Assembly: GCA_963798445.1 (NCBI GenBank)
Contig: CAWCTH010000003.1
Location: forward strand, 1,178,001 to 1,242,000
Direction: 5' to 3'
DNA length: 64,000 bases
Origin: DASXAI01 sp963798445
Lineage (GTDB): Bacteria; Actinomycetota; Acidimicrobiia; Acidimicrobiales; Ilumatobacteraceae
Both the position numbers and the translations under genes were made by a program. Under the pieces are notes generated by a model, which was given only the letters and a program-made list of their open reading frames with translations, searched no databases and was not told the origin of the DNA. Positions 1-9,363 of this stretch are shown piece by piece; the first letter of the stretch is position 1, and each line of letters begins with the position of its first letter.

Positions 1-2309
1 AGGCCCTCATCGCCCGCCTGGCCGAGCATCTGGCCGAGGGCTACCGCGTCATCGTGGCCGCCGACGGCACCGGCTCAGGAGCGCGCCTGGCCGACCTGCT
101 GCGCGACGCCGGCATCGAGCTGCCCTTCGTGCCCGATGGCACCGTCGATCTGACCAAGCCGGGTGGCCGCATCGTGGTGGCCCCGCTGCATGCCGGCGTG
201 GTGCTACCGAACCTGAAGCTGGCCATCCTGTCCGAGGCCGACATCACCGGGCGCCGCCGCGCCCACCGGGCCCCGCGGCCGCGGCGGCGGGAGGCGGCCA
301 GCGTCTTCGAGGACCTGCGCCCCGGCGACTACATCGTCCACTACCACCACGGCGTCGGGCGCTACGGCGGCATGGTGCAGCGCGCCATCGGTGGGGTCGA
401 GCGCGACTACCTCCTGCTCGAGTACAAGGGCGGCGACAAGCTCTACGTGCCGTCGGACCAGATCGACGCCGTTCGCCACTACGTCGGTGGCGAGTCCCCC
501 ACACTGCACCGGCTGGGCGGCGCCGACTTCGAGCGGGCCAAGGGCCGGGTGCGCTCGGCCGTGCGGGAGATCGCCCAGGAGCTGGTGGTGCTCTACCAGA
601 AGCGGGTGAACGCCGGCGGCTTCGCCTTCTCCCCCGACACGCCGTGGCAGAAGGAGATGGAGGACGCCTTCCCCTACGTGGAGACACCCGACCAGCTCAA
701 GGCCATCGTCGATGTGAAGGAGGACATGGAGTCCGAGCACCCGATGGACCGGCTGGTGTGCGGCGACGTCGGGTTCGGCAAGACCGAGGTGGCGGTGCGG
801 GCGGCGTTCAAGGCGGTGCAGGACGGCAAGCAGGTGGTCGTGCTGGTGCCCACCACACTGCTGGCCCAGCAGCACTTCCAGACGTTCAGCGACCGCTTCG
901 CCAACTACCCCGTGCGGGTCGAGGTGCTCTCGCGCTTCCTCACCGCCAGCCAGGCCAAGCGGGTGGTGGACGGCCTCGGCCGTGGCGAGGTCGATGTCGT
1001 GATCGGCACCCATCGGTTGCTCGGCGAGGGCGTCAAGTTCAAGGATCTGGGGCTGCTGGTGATCGACGAGGAGCAGCGCTTCGGGGTGCTCCACAAGGAG
1101 CAGATGAAGAAGCTCAAGACCAACGTGGACGTGCTCACCATGACGGCCACGCCCATCCCCCGCACCCTGGAGATGAGCCTCACCGGCATCCGCGACCTCA
1201 CGCTGCTCAACACGCCGCCGGCCGACCGCCAGCCGATCCTCACCTACGTCGGCGAGGACGACGAGCGGGCCGTGGCCGAGGCCCTGCGCCGCGAGCTGCT
1301 GCGGGAGGGCCAGGTCTTCTACGTGCACAACCGCGTCGCCGACATCGACGACGTGGCCGCCGAGCTGCGCGAGCTGGTGCCCGAGGCCCGCATCGCCATC
1401 GCCCACGGCCAGATGGACGAGGGCAGCCTCGAGCAGATCGTGGTCGATTTCTGGCAGGGCCAGTACGACGTGCTCGTGTGCACCACCATCATCGAGTCGG
1501 GCATCGACATGCCCACGGTGAACACGTTGGTGGTCGACGGCGCCCACCGGCTCGGCCTCGGGCAGCTCCACCAGTTGCGGGGCCGGGTGGGGCGCAGCGG
1601 CCAGCGCGCCTACGCCTACCTGTTCCACCCGCGTGACCAGAGCCTCACGGAAGAGGCCTACGAGCGCCTCCGCACGATCGGCGAGGCCACCGAGCTGGGC
1701 AGCGGGTTCAAGATCGCCATGCGCGACCTCGAGATCCGCGGGGCGGGCAACCTGCTGGGCGAGGGCCAGAGTGGCCACATCGCGGCGGTGGGCTACGACC
1801 TCTACTGCCAGATGGTGACCGAGGCCGTGGCCGAGCTGAAGGGCGAGGAGGTGCGCGAGCCGGCCGAAGTGAAGCTGGACGTGCCCGTCGACGCCCACCT
1901 ACCGAAGGAGTACGTCGCCAAGGAGGAGCTGCGGCTCGAGGCGTACCGGCGGCTGGCCAACGTCACCACCACCAGCGAGGTCGATGACATCCGCGCCGAA
2001 TGGGAGGACCGCTACGGGCCGGTCCCGGAGCCGGCGCAGCGGCTGCTCACGATCGGGCTGCTACGGGCGCAGTGCCACCGCGTCGGCATCCGCGACGTGT
2101 CCATCACTGGCAACCAGGCCCGTCTGGGGCCGCTGCGCCTGCGGGCCAGCGAGACGATGCGGCTGCGGCGCCTGGCGCGCGACGCCATCTACAAGGAAGA
2201 GGCCGGCCAGCTGGTCGTGCCGCTGCGTCGAGGCGAGGATCCGGCGGGGCGTCTGGTCGCGCTGCTCACCGAACTGGTATCGGAACCGCAACTAGCGTCG
2301 ACGGGGTGA
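1..2309 (+). CDS. mfd: Transcription-repair coupling factor Mfd, C-terminal two-thirds (5' end outside window)
   Basis: Mfd is a DNA translocase that removes RNA polymerase stalled at lesions and recruits the UvrABC excision machinery. The frame is open from base 3, giving about 768 residues of a protein usually near 1150, so the UvrB-like N-terminus lies upstream of the window. Visible in order: the RNA-polymerase-interaction domain (from about base 310), Walker A GDVGFGKT (about base 763), Walker B DEEQ followed by RFG (about 1067), motif TATPIPRTL (about 1144), motif IIESGID (about 1487), the QLRGRVGRSG motif (about 1573) and a C-terminal regulatory domain. The stop overlaps the GTG of the next gene (GTGA). 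Identity is very secure; only the length is incomplete. Confidence 0.97.
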   Translation, partial: ALIARLAEHLAEGYRVIVAADGTGSGARLADLLRDAGIELPFVPDGTVDLTKPGGRIVVAPLHAGVVLPNLKLAILSEADITGRRRAHRAPRPRRREAASVFEDLRPGDYIVHYHHGVGRYGGMVQRAIGGVERDYLLLEYKGGDKLYVPSDQIDAVRHYVGGESPTLHRLGGADFERAKGRVRSAVREIAQELVVLYQKRVNAGGFAFSPDTPWQKEMEDAFPYVETPDQLKAIVDVKEDMESEHPMDRLVCGDVGFGKTEVAVRAAFKAVQDGKQVVVLVPTTLLAQQHFQTFSDRFANYPVRVEVLSRFLTASQAKRVVDGLGRGEVDVVIGTHRLLGEGVKFKDLGLLVIDEEQRFGVLHKEQMKKLKTNVDVLTMTATPIPRTLEMSLTGIRDLTLLNTPPADRQPILTYVGEDDERAVAEALRRELLREGQVFYVHNRVADIDDVAAELRELVPEARIAIAHGQMDEGSLEQIVVDFWQGQYDVLVCTTIIESGIDMPTVNTLVVDGAHRLGLGQLHQLRGRVGRSGQRAYAYLFHPRDQSLTEEAYERLRTIGEATELGSGFKIAMRDLEIRGAGNLLGEGQSGHIAAVGYDLYCQMVTEAVAELKGEEVREPAEVKLDVPVDAHLPKEYVAKEELRLEAYRRLANVTTTSEVDDIRAEWEDRYGPVPEPAQRLLTIGLLRAQCHRVGIRDVSITGNQARLGPLRLRASETMRLRRLARDAIYKEEAGQLVVPLRRGEDPAGRLVALLTELVSEPQLASTG

Positions 2310-3730
2310 ACCGCGTCGTCGTCGTAGGGCTGGGCCCCGCCGGACCGGACCTGGTGACGGCGGCCACGGTGGGCGCCATCGAGCGCACCCCGCACCGGTT
2401 CCTCCGCACCGGCCGCCACCCCGCAGCCAGCTTGGTTGCTGATGCAACCACGTTCGACTCGCTGTACGACGCCGCGTCGTCGTTCGACGAGGTGTACGGC
2501 GGCATCGTGGACGCGCTCGTGGCCGCGGCCGCCGAACACGGCGAGATCCTCTATGCCGTACCCGGCTCGCCGCTCGTGGCGGAGCGCACGGTCGAGCTGC
2601 TGCAGGCCGACGCTCGGGTCGAGGTGGACGTGCTGGCGGCGCTCTCCTACCTGGATCTGGCGTGGGCCGCCCTGGGCGTCGACCCGCTGGCGGCGGGCGT
2701 GCGCCTGGTCGACGGCCGCCGTTTCCCGGTGGAGGCGGCCGGCGAGCGAGGGCCGCTCCTCGTGGCGCAGTGCGATCGCCGTGACGTCCTGTCCGACATC
2801 AAGCTGGCCGTCGACATCGAGCCCGACGAGCCCGTCGTGGTGCTGCAACGCCTCGGGCTGCCCGACGCCGCGGTGTTCACGGTGGCCTGGGCCGACCTGG
2901 ACCGCGACATCGACCCCGACCACCTCACGACGCTGTGGATACCGACGCTGGCGGCGCCGGTCGCCCAGGAGATGGCCCGGTTCCACGAGCTGGTGCGCAC
3001 CCTGCGGGAGCAATGCCCGTGGGACCAGGCCCAGACCCACGCCAGCCTCACCCGGCACCTCATCGAGGAGACCTACGAGCTGGTCGAGGCCATCGACGGC
3101 CTGGACGCCGCCGGTGACGACGAGCACCTCGTCGAGGAGCTGGGCGACGTGCTCTTCCAGGTCGAGTTCCACGCCGTCATCGCCGAGCAAGAAGGCCGCT
3201 TCACGATGGCCGACGTGGCCCGCGGCGTGCACGACAAGCTGGTGCATCGCCATCCCCACGTGTTCGGCACCGTCGCCGTCGACAGCGCCGCCGAGGTGCT
3301 CGTCAACTGGGAGGCCATCAAGCGGGCCGAGAAGGGCCGCACGTCGCTGTTCGAGGGCATTCCGGCCGGCTTGCCCTCGCTGAGCTACGCCGCCAAGGTG
3401 CAGCGCAAGGCGGCATCGGTGGGCTTCGACTGGCCCGACGTCGGCGGCGCCCTGCCCAAGATCGCCGAGGAGGCGGGCGAGCTGGCCGCCGTCACCGACG
3501 ACCCTCGCGCTGCCTACGACGAGCTCGGGGACCTGCTGTTCGCTGTGGTGAACGTGGCCCGGCACCTCGATGTCGACCCCGAAGTGGCGCTGCGGGCGGC
3601 CACCGCCAAGTTCCGCACCCGGTTCGAGGCGGTGGAGGCACTGGCGGCGGCGCGCGGCGTGACGATCGACGCCCTCGATCTGGCCGGCCTGGACGCCCTG
3701 TGGGACGAGGTGAAAGCGGCCGAGAACTAG
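2306..3730 (+). CDS. mazG: MazG nucleoside triphosphate pyrophosphohydrolase fused to a tetrapyrrole-methylase-like domain
   Basis: The 474-residue protein has a YabN-type layout. Residues 1 to about 210 form a SAM-dependent tetrapyrrole (corrin/porphyrin) methylase-like domain with the GLGPAGPDL glycine loop. Residues from about 225 onward form two MazG modules (CPWDQAQTHASL, EELGDVLFQVEFHA, then HRHPHVFG and a second EEAGELAAV...ELGDLLFAVVN copy). MazG hydrolyses non-canonical or damaged NTPs to NMP and pyrophosphate. The methylase half is often presumed inactive or of unknown substrate. GTG at 2306 is chosen because it overlaps the mfd stop as GTGA, which implies translational coupling. 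mfd-mazG adjacency is typical of actinobacteria and Bacillus. Confidence 0.93.
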   Translation: MNRVVVVGLGPAGPDLVTAATVGAIERTPHRFLRTGRHPAASLVADATTFDSLYDAASSFDEVYGGIVDALVAAAAEHGEILYAVPGSPLVAERTVELLQADARVEVDVLAALSYLDLAWAALGVDPLAAGVRLVDGRRFPVEAAGERGPLLVAQCDRRDVLSDIKLAVDIEPDEPVVVLQRLGLPDAAVFTVAWADLDRDIDPDHLTTLWIPTLAAPVAQEMARFHELVRTLREQCPWDQAQTHASLTRHLIEETYELVEAIDGLDAAGDDEHLVEELGDVLFQVEFHAVIAEQEGRFTMADVARGVHDKLVHRHPHVFGTVAVDSAAEVLVNWEAIKRAEKGRTSLFEGIPAGLPSLSYAAKVQRKAASVGFDWPDVGGALPKIAEEAGELAAVTDDPRAAYDELGDLLFAVVNVARHLDVDPEVALRAATAKFRTRFEAVEALAAARGVTIDALDLAGLDALWDEVKAAEN

Positions 3731-3774
3731 CCGCCTCGGCGCGCCCCGACGGAGGCGTGCCCGCGGCGCCGCAC

Positions 3775-3837
3775 GGTCGGGTCGCCGCAAGGTCGGATCG
3801 CCGCACGGTCGGATCGCGGCACGTCGGATCGCGGCAC
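3775..3837. repeat. Tandem repeat, four copies of a 16-bp unit
   Basis: Four imperfect head-to-tail copies of ggtcggatcgcSgcac lie at 3775-3790, 3791-3806, 3807-3822 and 3823-3837 (the last is 15 bp). They differ at one to three positions. They lie in the non-coding gap after mazG and just before the larger dispersed repeat at 3850-3985. No coding potential is apparent. Confidence 0.8.
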
Positions 3838-3849
3838 GTCAGGCCCGGC

Positions 3850-3985
3850 CACGGCGCGTGGTCGACGGCGGCCGCCCTGAGTCGTTCTCGTCGCGCTTCA
3901 ATAGCAAATGTGGGTGCCTCACGCACCGAGAAGCAGATCTGCACCGAGAACCGTTCACCCACCGTGGGGTTCGAGCGAGGACGCC
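3850..3985. repeat. Dispersed intergenic repeat, copy A (pair at 23331-23481)
   Basis: This stretch between the convergent mazG and VOC genes aligns over most of its length with 23331-23481 in the same orientation. Shared blocks include cacggcgcgtggtcg, the gacggc...gccg region, gttctcRtcgcg, cacgcRccgagaagc, atctgcacc and tcacccaccgtgg. It explains most of the 302-base gap 3731-4032. I see no start codon with a ribosome site and no conserved reading frame between the two copies, so it looks like a decayed element or a structured repeat rather than a gene. Confidence 0.75.
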
Positions 3986-4032
3986 TTGCCGAGCAAGCGC
4001 GGTACCACGAAGGGTGCGCACCGGCCCATGCG

Positions 4033-4791
4033 CTACCCAGCGAGCTTGACCACGCCGAAGGCGGCGCCGTGGGGATCGACCAGGGTGGCGAACCGGCCGA
4101 CGGAGCTGTCGACCGCCGCCACGGCCACCGTGCCGCCCAGCTCGACGGCCTTGGCGACAGCGGCATCGCAGTCGGCCACGGCGAAGCTGATCTCCCACCG
4201 GCTCGGGCCGTCGGGGTCGGCCATCATGCCGCCGACCGGGCGCTCGCCCAGGTTCCAGAGCGTGTAGGTCATGCCGTCCATCTCAGTGGGGTTGGCCACC
4301 CAGTTGAAGACCCGCTCGTAGAAGCCAGTGGCGTGCGCGACGTCGGTGGTGCGCAGCTCGTCCCACGTGAAGGCCCCGGGCTCGTTGACGACCTGGGCGC
4401 CGATGTGCTCGAGCGGGTGCCACGCGGAGATGGGAGCACCGACCGAGTCGAGGAAGACGGCCATCTTTCCGGCCGTCATCACGTCCATCGGCGGCACCAC
4501 GATGGTGCCACCGTGGGCCTCGACGCGCGCCGCCGTCGCCTCGAGGTCGGCCACCGAGATGTACATGCTCCAGTACGGCGGCTGGTCGAGGTTCATCTGC
4601 GGCCCCAGCCCGGCCACGGTCTTGCCGTCCAGCAGGAACATGCCGTAGCCGCCAGTCTCCTCGACCGGCCCGGCCGACTCGAAGGTCCACCCGAACACCC
4701 CGGCGTAGAAGGCGACCGACGCGTCGATGTCGGGACTCCCGAGGTCGACCCACGACGGTGTCCCCGGCTCGTACTCCTTGACCTCGGGCAT
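4033..4791 (-). CDS. Two-domain VOC (glyoxalase/bleomycin-resistance fold) protein
   Basis: 252 residues with two tandem VOC modules of about 120 residues each. The first begins PSWVDLGSPDIDASVAFYAGVFGWTF-like and the second repeats the ...ATGFYERVFNWV pattern. This arrangement matches the actinobacterial family that includes mycobacterial Cfp30B/TB27.3; members bind small hydrophobic or aldehyde ligands, but the substrate here is unknown. ATG at 4791 has a good ribosome site (GGGAGG, 7 bases upstream); the reading frame continues upstream to 4923 but has no domain there. It ends convergently with mazG. The region 4792-4929 upstream holds the hairpin repeat at 4886-4938. Confidence 0.85.
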   Translation of the reverse strand: MPEVKEYEPGTPSWVDLGSPDIDASVAFYAGVFGWTFESAGPVEETGGYGMFLLDGKTVAGLGPQMNLDQPPYWSMYISVADLEATAARVEAHGGTIVVPPMDVMTAGKMAVFLDSVGAPISAWHPLEHIGAQVVNEPGAFTWDELRTTDVAHATGFYERVFNWVANPTEMDGMTYTLWNLGERPVGGMMADPDGPSRWEISFAVADCDAAVAKAVELGGTVAVAAVDSSVGRFATLVDPHGAAFGVVKLAG

Positions 4792-4885
4792 GACGGCCTC
4801 CCGGCAGATGCTCGCGACTGTTCCGCTCCGGAACGCTACCCCTCGACTCCGCCGGTCAATCCACGACCCAACGAGGGCCCCCGAA

Positions 4886-4938
4886 GCGAACCGACGCGCG
4901 ATGTCCGTCACATGCGAGGACAAAGCGCATCAGTTCGC
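4886..4938 (-). repeat. Hairpin repeat (CGAACTGAT family), copy 1
   Basis: Arms 4886-4906 and 4918-4938 (21 nt each, 17 pairs by identity) enclose an 11-nt loop. Two mismatches become G-U pairs if the minus strand is transcribed. On the minus strand the hairpin begins inside the codons GCG AAC TGA that end the PLP-enzyme gene, so its 5' arm contains the stop codon. Arms, spacing and loop (ending GTGAC) closely match copy 2 at 13075-13125. There is no U-run after it. Confidence 0.85.
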
Positions 4939-6006
4939 CCAGATGCCGGTCCTGAGGAACGTCGCGATCTGGGCTTCGATGGGGGCGATGTCGCAGCCCT
5001 GCCCGGCCAGCCACGCGTCGTCGTAGTACGTGGTGGCGTAGCGGTCGCCGGCGTCGCAGATCAAGCCCACGACCGACCCGTAGCAGCCGTCGTCGAGCAT
5101 CTCGGCCACCAGCCCGAGCGCGCCGTAGAACCCGGTCCCCGTCGACCCGCCCACGCGGCGGTGCAACGACCGAGACATGACCCGCATCGCCGCGAACGAG
5201 GCGGCGTCGGGCACGCGCACGACACGGTCGATAACACTCGGCACGAAGCTCGGCTCGACGCGGGGGCGCCCGATGCCCTCGACGCGTGAGCCGGGTCCGC
5301 GCAACGAGTGATCGCCGGTGTCGAAGAAGTCGGCGAAGACGCTGCCCTCCGGATCGACCACGCACAAGCGCGTCGGGTGCTGGCGGTACCGGACGTACCG
5401 TCCGATCGTGGCCGACGTACCACCGGTGCCAGCGCCCATCACGATCCACTCGGGCACCGGGTGGCGCTCCAGCGCCAGCTGGTCGAACATGGACTCGGCG
5501 ATGTTGTTGTTGCCGCGCCAGTCGGTCGCCCGTTCGGCATAGGTGAACTGATCCATGAAGTGGCCGCCGCACCCGGCAGCGACGCGGCGGGAGACCTCGC
5601 CCACGGTGGTGGCGTCGTCGACGAGGTGGCACTGACCGCCGTAGTGCTCGATCATCGCCACCTTCTCCGACGACGTCGTCCGCGGCATCACGGCCACGAA
5701 CGGCAGACCGAGCATGCGGGCGAAGTACGCCTCGCTCACCGCCGTCGAGCCCGACGACGCCTCCACGACCGTGGTGCCCTCGCCGATCCAGCCGTTGCAC
5801 AGCCCGTACAGGAACAGCGACCGGGCCAGTCGATGCTTGAGCGAACCGGTGGGGTGGGTGGACTCGTCCTTCAGATACAGGTCGATGCCCCAGTCGGGCG
5901 GCAGCGGGAAGGCGATGAGGTGGGTGTCGGCCGATCGTTGGACGTCGGCCTCGAGGCGGGCGATGGCATCGCTCACCCAGCCTCGGGAAGGCGCGCCGTC
6001 GTGCAC
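4930..6006 (-). CDS. PLP-dependent cysteine synthase / L-cysteine desulfhydrase family enzyme
   Basis: 358 residues of the fold-type II PLP family. The PLP-lysine lies in THPTGSLKHRLARS, the phosphate/substrate loop in EASSGSTAVSEA, and the glycine-rich cofactor loop in GAGTGGTSA. The N-terminus (ARLEADVQRSADTHL...PLPPDWGIDLYLKDES) resembles the mycobacterial Cds1 (Rv3684) subgroup, which releases sulfide and pyruvate from cysteine, more than biosynthetic CysK; this is from family knowledge, not an alignment. The GTG at 6006 is preferred because a TACGCT box lies 6 bases upstream (6013-6018); no Shine-Dalgarno site is visible. It is divergent from eno, and its stop codon is embedded in hairpin copy 1. 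Confidence 0.85.
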   Translation of the reverse strand: MHDGAPSRGWVSDAIARLEADVQRSADTHLIAFPLPPDWGIDLYLKDESTHPTGSLKHRLARSLFLYGLCNGWIGEGTTVVEASSGSTAVSEAYFARMLGLPFVAVMPRTTSSEKVAMIEHYGGQCHLVDDATTVGEVSRRVAAGCGGHFMDQFTYAERATDWRGNNNIAESMFDQLALERHPVPEWIVMGAGTGGTSATIGRYVRYRQHPTRLCVVDPEGSVFADFFDTGDHSLRGPGSRVEGIGRPRVEPSFVPSVIDRVVRVPDAASFAAMRVMSRSLHRRVGGSTGTGFYGALGLVAEMLDDGCYGSVVGLICDAGDRYATTYYDDAWLAGQGCDIAPIEAQIATFLRTGIWAN

Positions 6007-6073
6007 AGGCGCAGCGTAAGCCCGAACGGAATGACCCGACTTCGTGACCGGTCGCCGGTACCTTGTCGATCGC

Positions 6074-7357
6074 ATGAGCGAGATCGAGCAGATCGTGGCG
6101 CGCGAGGTCCTGGACTCACGCGGCAACCCCACCGTCGAGGTCGAGGTGGTGCTGGACAGCGGCGCGCGCGGCCAGGCCATCGTGCCCTCGGGCGCCTCGA
6201 CCGGTGAGCACGAGGCGGTCGAGCTGCGCGACGGCGGCGACCGGTACCTGGGCAAGGGCGTGCTGGACGCCGTCGGCAACGTGAATGGTGAGATCGCCGA
6301 CTCCATCGAGGGACTGGACGCGCTCGACCAACGCATCGTCGATGCCGAGCTGATCGCGCTCGACGGCACCGACAACAAGGCCCGCCTCGGTGCCAACGCC
6401 ATCCTCGGCGTCTCCCTGGCGGTGGCCCGGGCGGCGGCCGCCGAACTGGAGCTGCCGCTCTACCGCTACGTCGGCGGGCCCAACGCCCACGTGCTGCCGG
6501 TGCCGATGATGAACGTCCTCAACGGCGGCGTCCACGCCGACAACAACATCGATCTGCAGGAGTTCATGATCATGCCGGTCGGCGCGCCCAGCTACCGCGA
6601 GGCGCTGCGGTGGGGCGTGGAGACGTACCACACGCTCAAGAAGGTGCTGCACGACCGCCACCTGTCGACGGCGGTCGGTGACGAGGGCGGGTTCGCGCCC
6701 GACCTCGCCTCCAACGAGGACGCCATCCGGGTGCTCGTGGAGGCCATCCAGCGTGCCGGCTACGTACCGGGAGAGCAGCTCGCCATCGCCCTCGACCCGG
6801 CAACGTCCGAGCTCTACCGCGACGGCGCCTATCACCTCACCGGCGAGGGCAAGGTCCTGTCCAGCGACGACTTCGTGGCCTACTGGGCCCGCCTCGTGGA
6901 GACGTACCCCATCGTGTCCATCGAGGACGGCATGGCCGAGGACGACTGGGACGGATGGGCCGCCCTCACTGCGGCCATCGGCCAGCGAGTGCAGCTCGTC
7001 GGCGACGACCTGTTCGTCACCAACGCCGAGCGGCTGGCGACCGGCATCGAGCGAGGCGTGGCCAACAGCGTGCTGGTGAAGGTGAACCAGATCGGCACGC
7101 TCACCGAGACGCTCGAGACGGTGGAACTGGCCACCCGCAACGCCTACACCAGCGTGATGTCGCACCGCTCGGGCGAGACCGAAGACACCACCATCGCCGA
7201 TCTCGCCGTCGCCACCAACTGCGGGCAGATCAAGACCGGCGCGCCGGCGCGCTCGGATCGCGTCGCCAAGTACAACCGGCTGCTACGCATCGAGGACGAC
7301 CTCGACGAGGGGGCCGCCTTCCGGGGCCGGGCGGCACTGGCGAGGGGCACCGGGTGA
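6074..7357 (+). CDS. eno: Enolase (phosphopyruvate hydratase)
   Basis: 427 residues, the normal length. Enolase interconverts 2-phosphoglycerate and phosphoenolpyruvate in glycolysis. Seen: IVAREVLDSRGNPTVEVEV at the N-terminus, the catalytic region VGDEGGFAPDL, metal ligands around SIEDGMAEDDWDGW, the catalytic lysine in LVKVNQIGTLTET and the signature SHRSGETEDT. ATG at 6074 is chosen; a TACCTT box (6059-6064) 9 bases before it could be a -10 for a very short leader. The stop overlaps the GTG of the FtsB-like gene. Confidence 0.98.
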   Translation: MSEIEQIVAREVLDSRGNPTVEVEVVLDSGARGQAIVPSGASTGEHEAVELRDGGDRYLGKGVLDAVGNVNGEIADSIEGLDALDQRIVDAELIALDGTDNKARLGANAILGVSLAVARAAAAELELPLYRYVGGPNAHVLPVPMMNVLNGGVHADNNIDLQEFMIMPVGAPSYREALRWGVETYHTLKKVLHDRHLSTAVGDEGGFAPDLASNEDAIRVLVEAIQRAGYVPGEQLAIALDPATSELYRDGAYHLTGEGKVLSSDDFVAYWARLVETYPIVSIEDGMAEDDWDGWAALTAAIGQRVQLVGDDLFVTNAERLATGIERGVANSVLVKVNQIGTLTETLETVELATRNAYTSVMSHRSGETEDTTIADLAVATNCGQIKTGAPARSDRVAKYNRLLRIEDDLDEGAAFRGRAALARGTG

Positions 7358-7959
7358 GATTCACGCTGCGGCGGCGCCACACCGACGAACCTCAAGCGCT
7401 CAAGCGGCTCTACGCCCTCGACGGCGGCAAGGCTCGCGCCGGCGCCGACCCGGAGCCCACGGAGCCGGTCACGCAGCGGGCACCGCGGCTACCGAGGGAC
7501 AGTCCGCGCCTACCGAAGGACCATCCCCATCGGAGGCGGCGGATCCTGACGGCGGTCTGGACGTCGGCGGTGATCGTGGCCGCCGGGCTGCTGCTGTTGC
7601 TGGTGCTGCCGACCCGGGCGTGGCTGGCACAGCGCAACGACATCGCCAGCGCCGAGCAGAAGCTGTCGGTCATCGAGACCGAGAACGTCAAGCTCCAGGC
7701 CCGCCTGAAGGCGTTGCAGACACCGGAGGAGATCGAGCGGGTCGCGCGGGAGCAGTACAACCTGTCCAGCGACGGCGAGCAGGTGTTCTCCATCCTGCCG
7801 GCGCCGGCGCTCACCAACCTGCCCACGGGTTGGCCCTACACCCTCGTCAACGAGATCGTGGCGGTGAAGGTGGCGACGACGGCCGCGGCGACGGATGCTG
7901 CGGCCACGACAGCGGCGCCGACCACTGCGGCGCCGTCACCGCCAGCGTCAGGTGGTTAG
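7354..7959 (+). CDS. ftsB: Septum formation initiator, FtsB/DivIC family
   Basis: 201-residue bitopic membrane protein. A basic cytoplasmic N-terminus of about 62 residues is followed by one transmembrane helix (about 64-84), a short coiled coil (about 90-122) and the family motif TPEEIERVAREQYNL. A low-complexity Ala/Thr/Pro tail follows. FtsB-type proteins join FtsQ and FtsL in the divisome. GTG at 7354 overlaps the eno stop (GTGA), so the two are translationally coupled. Position directly after eno matches Rv1024 in M. tuberculosis. Confidence 0.9.
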   Translation: MRFTLRRRHTDEPQALKRLYALDGGKARAGADPEPTEPVTQRAPRLPRDSPRLPKDHPHRRRRILTAVWTSAVIVAAGLLLLLVLPTRAWLAQRNDIASAEQKLSVIETENVKLQARLKALQTPEEIERVAREQYNLSSDGEQVFSILPAPALTNLPTGWPYTLVNEIVAVKVATTAAATDAAATTAAPTTAAPSPPASGG

Positions 7960-7991
7960 GCCACCCCTGGCGCGAGTGCTGTACTAAGGGC

Positions 7992-9251
7992 ATGAGGCTC
8001 GCTGATCTCGTCCGTCGGGTCCTCGGACCGGACGTCCCCATTGCTGTCCGCGCCTATGACGGGAGCGAGAGCAGTCCACCGGACGCCATCGCCACGTTGA
8101 TCCTGCGCCGCCCGGAAGCGCTGCAGCGCTTCGTGACGGCGCCCGGTGAGCTCGGCCTCGGACGGGCCTACGTCGCCGGCGACATCGACGTGGAGGGCGA
8201 CCTCTTCGGCGCGCTGACGGCCATCGCGGACCACCTGCCGAAGCCCGACGCCCGCCTGGTGGCCGACATCGTGCGCATGCTCGGGCCCAGCCGCCTCAAG
8301 CCGCTGCCCCGGCCGGCCGAGGAGGTCCGCCTCCACGGCCTGCGACACTCCAAGGCCCGCGACGCCCGGGCCATCGCTCACCACTACGACGTCTCGAACG
8401 ACTTCTACCGGCTGGTGCTGGGTCCGACCATGACGTACTCCTGCGCTGTCTGGGAGTCGCCCGCCGTCGGTCTCGACGCCGCCCAGACCGCCAAGCTGGA
8501 GCTGGTCTCCCAGAAGCTCGCCCTCAAGCCCGGCATGCGGCTCCTCGACGTCGGCTGCGGGTGGGGCGGCATGGTGCTGCACGCCGCCGCCGAGCACGGC
8601 GTCCAGGCGGTCGGTGTCACCATCTCCGAACGCCAGGCCGACCTGGCCCGCAAGCGGGCCGCCGAGGCCGGGCTGGGCGACCTCATCGAGATCCGGGTGC
8701 AGGACTATCGCGACATCGACGACGGGCCGTACGACGCCATCAGCTCGATCGGCATGTTCGAGCACGTCGGGCTGGAGCGACTGCACAGCTACTTCGAGAA
8801 GCTTCATGCACTGCTGCGCCCGCAAGGTCGCCTGCTGAACCACGCCATCGGCCGGCCGGCCAAGGCGGCGGACCGCCGGCCGGTCTCCGTCCCGGTGCCC
8901 CGCATCGCCAAGCGCAAGCGCTCCTTCATCGACCGGTTCGTGTTCCCCGACGGCGAACTGCACGAAGTCGGCACCATCGTGTCGGCCATGCAGCAGGACG
9001 GCTTCGAGGTGCGCCATCTGGAGAGCCTGCGCGAGCACTACGCCCTCACCCTGCGGGCCTGGGTCGCCAACCTCGAAGGCTCCTGGGACGAGGCCGTCGC
9101 CCTCACCACCGAGGGCCGGGCCCGGGTGTGGCGGCTGTACATGGCCGCCTCGGCCGTGGGGTTCGAGGCCGGGCGCATCCAGGTGCATCAGGTGCTCGGC
9201 GTGAAGGCCGACCACGGGCGCAGCGGACTCCCGCTGCGCCCTGCGTACTGA
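7992..9251 (+). CDS. cfa: Cyclopropane-fatty-acyl-phospholipid synthase (CFA/mycolic acid cyclopropane synthase family)
   Basis: 419 residues. SAM-dependent transfer of a methylene or methyl group to the double bond of membrane acyl chains. The N-terminal region has the family's MRRPEALQRF-type substrate domain, followed by AHHYDVSNDFYRLVLGPTMTYSCA, the SAM-binding loop LLDVGCGWGGM, and the catalytic-site motif SIGMFEHVG. ATG at 7992 starts 32 bases after the ftsB stop. This gene is the first of the block that separates ftsB from DUF501. Whether the product is a cyclopropane or a methyl branch cannot be read from sequence. Confidence 0.92.
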   Translation: MRLADLVRRVLGPDVPIAVRAYDGSESSPPDAIATLILRRPEALQRFVTAPGELGLGRAYVAGDIDVEGDLFGALTAIADHLPKPDARLVADIVRMLGPSRLKPLPRPAEEVRLHGLRHSKARDARAIAHHYDVSNDFYRLVLGPTMTYSCAVWESPAVGLDAAQTAKLELVSQKLALKPGMRLLDVGCGWGGMVLHAAAEHGVQAVGVTISERQADLARKRAAEAGLGDLIEIRVQDYRDIDDGPYDAISSIGMFEHVGLERLHSYFEKLHALLRPQGRLLNHAIGRPAKAADRRPVSVPVPRIAKRKRSFIDRFVFPDGELHEVGTIVSAMQQDGFEVRHLESLREHYALTLRAWVANLEGSWDEAVALTTEGRARVWRLYMAASAVGFEAGRIQVHQVLGVKADHGRSGLPLRPAY

Positions 9252-9363
9252 CGGGCCACATCGTCGCCGGCCGGACCGTGCGGATTCCGAGTGAGCAACG
9301 ATTGACCATTCGGAGTTCCACGCTGGTTCAGAATTCCGATCTTGACGGGTATTGTCCCGCCGC

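Noticed and set aside
6044..6074. Upstream GTG/ATG extension of enolase
   Set aside because: The conserved enolase N-terminus begins at the ATG at 6074; the extra ten residues (TGRRYLVDR) are not part of the family.
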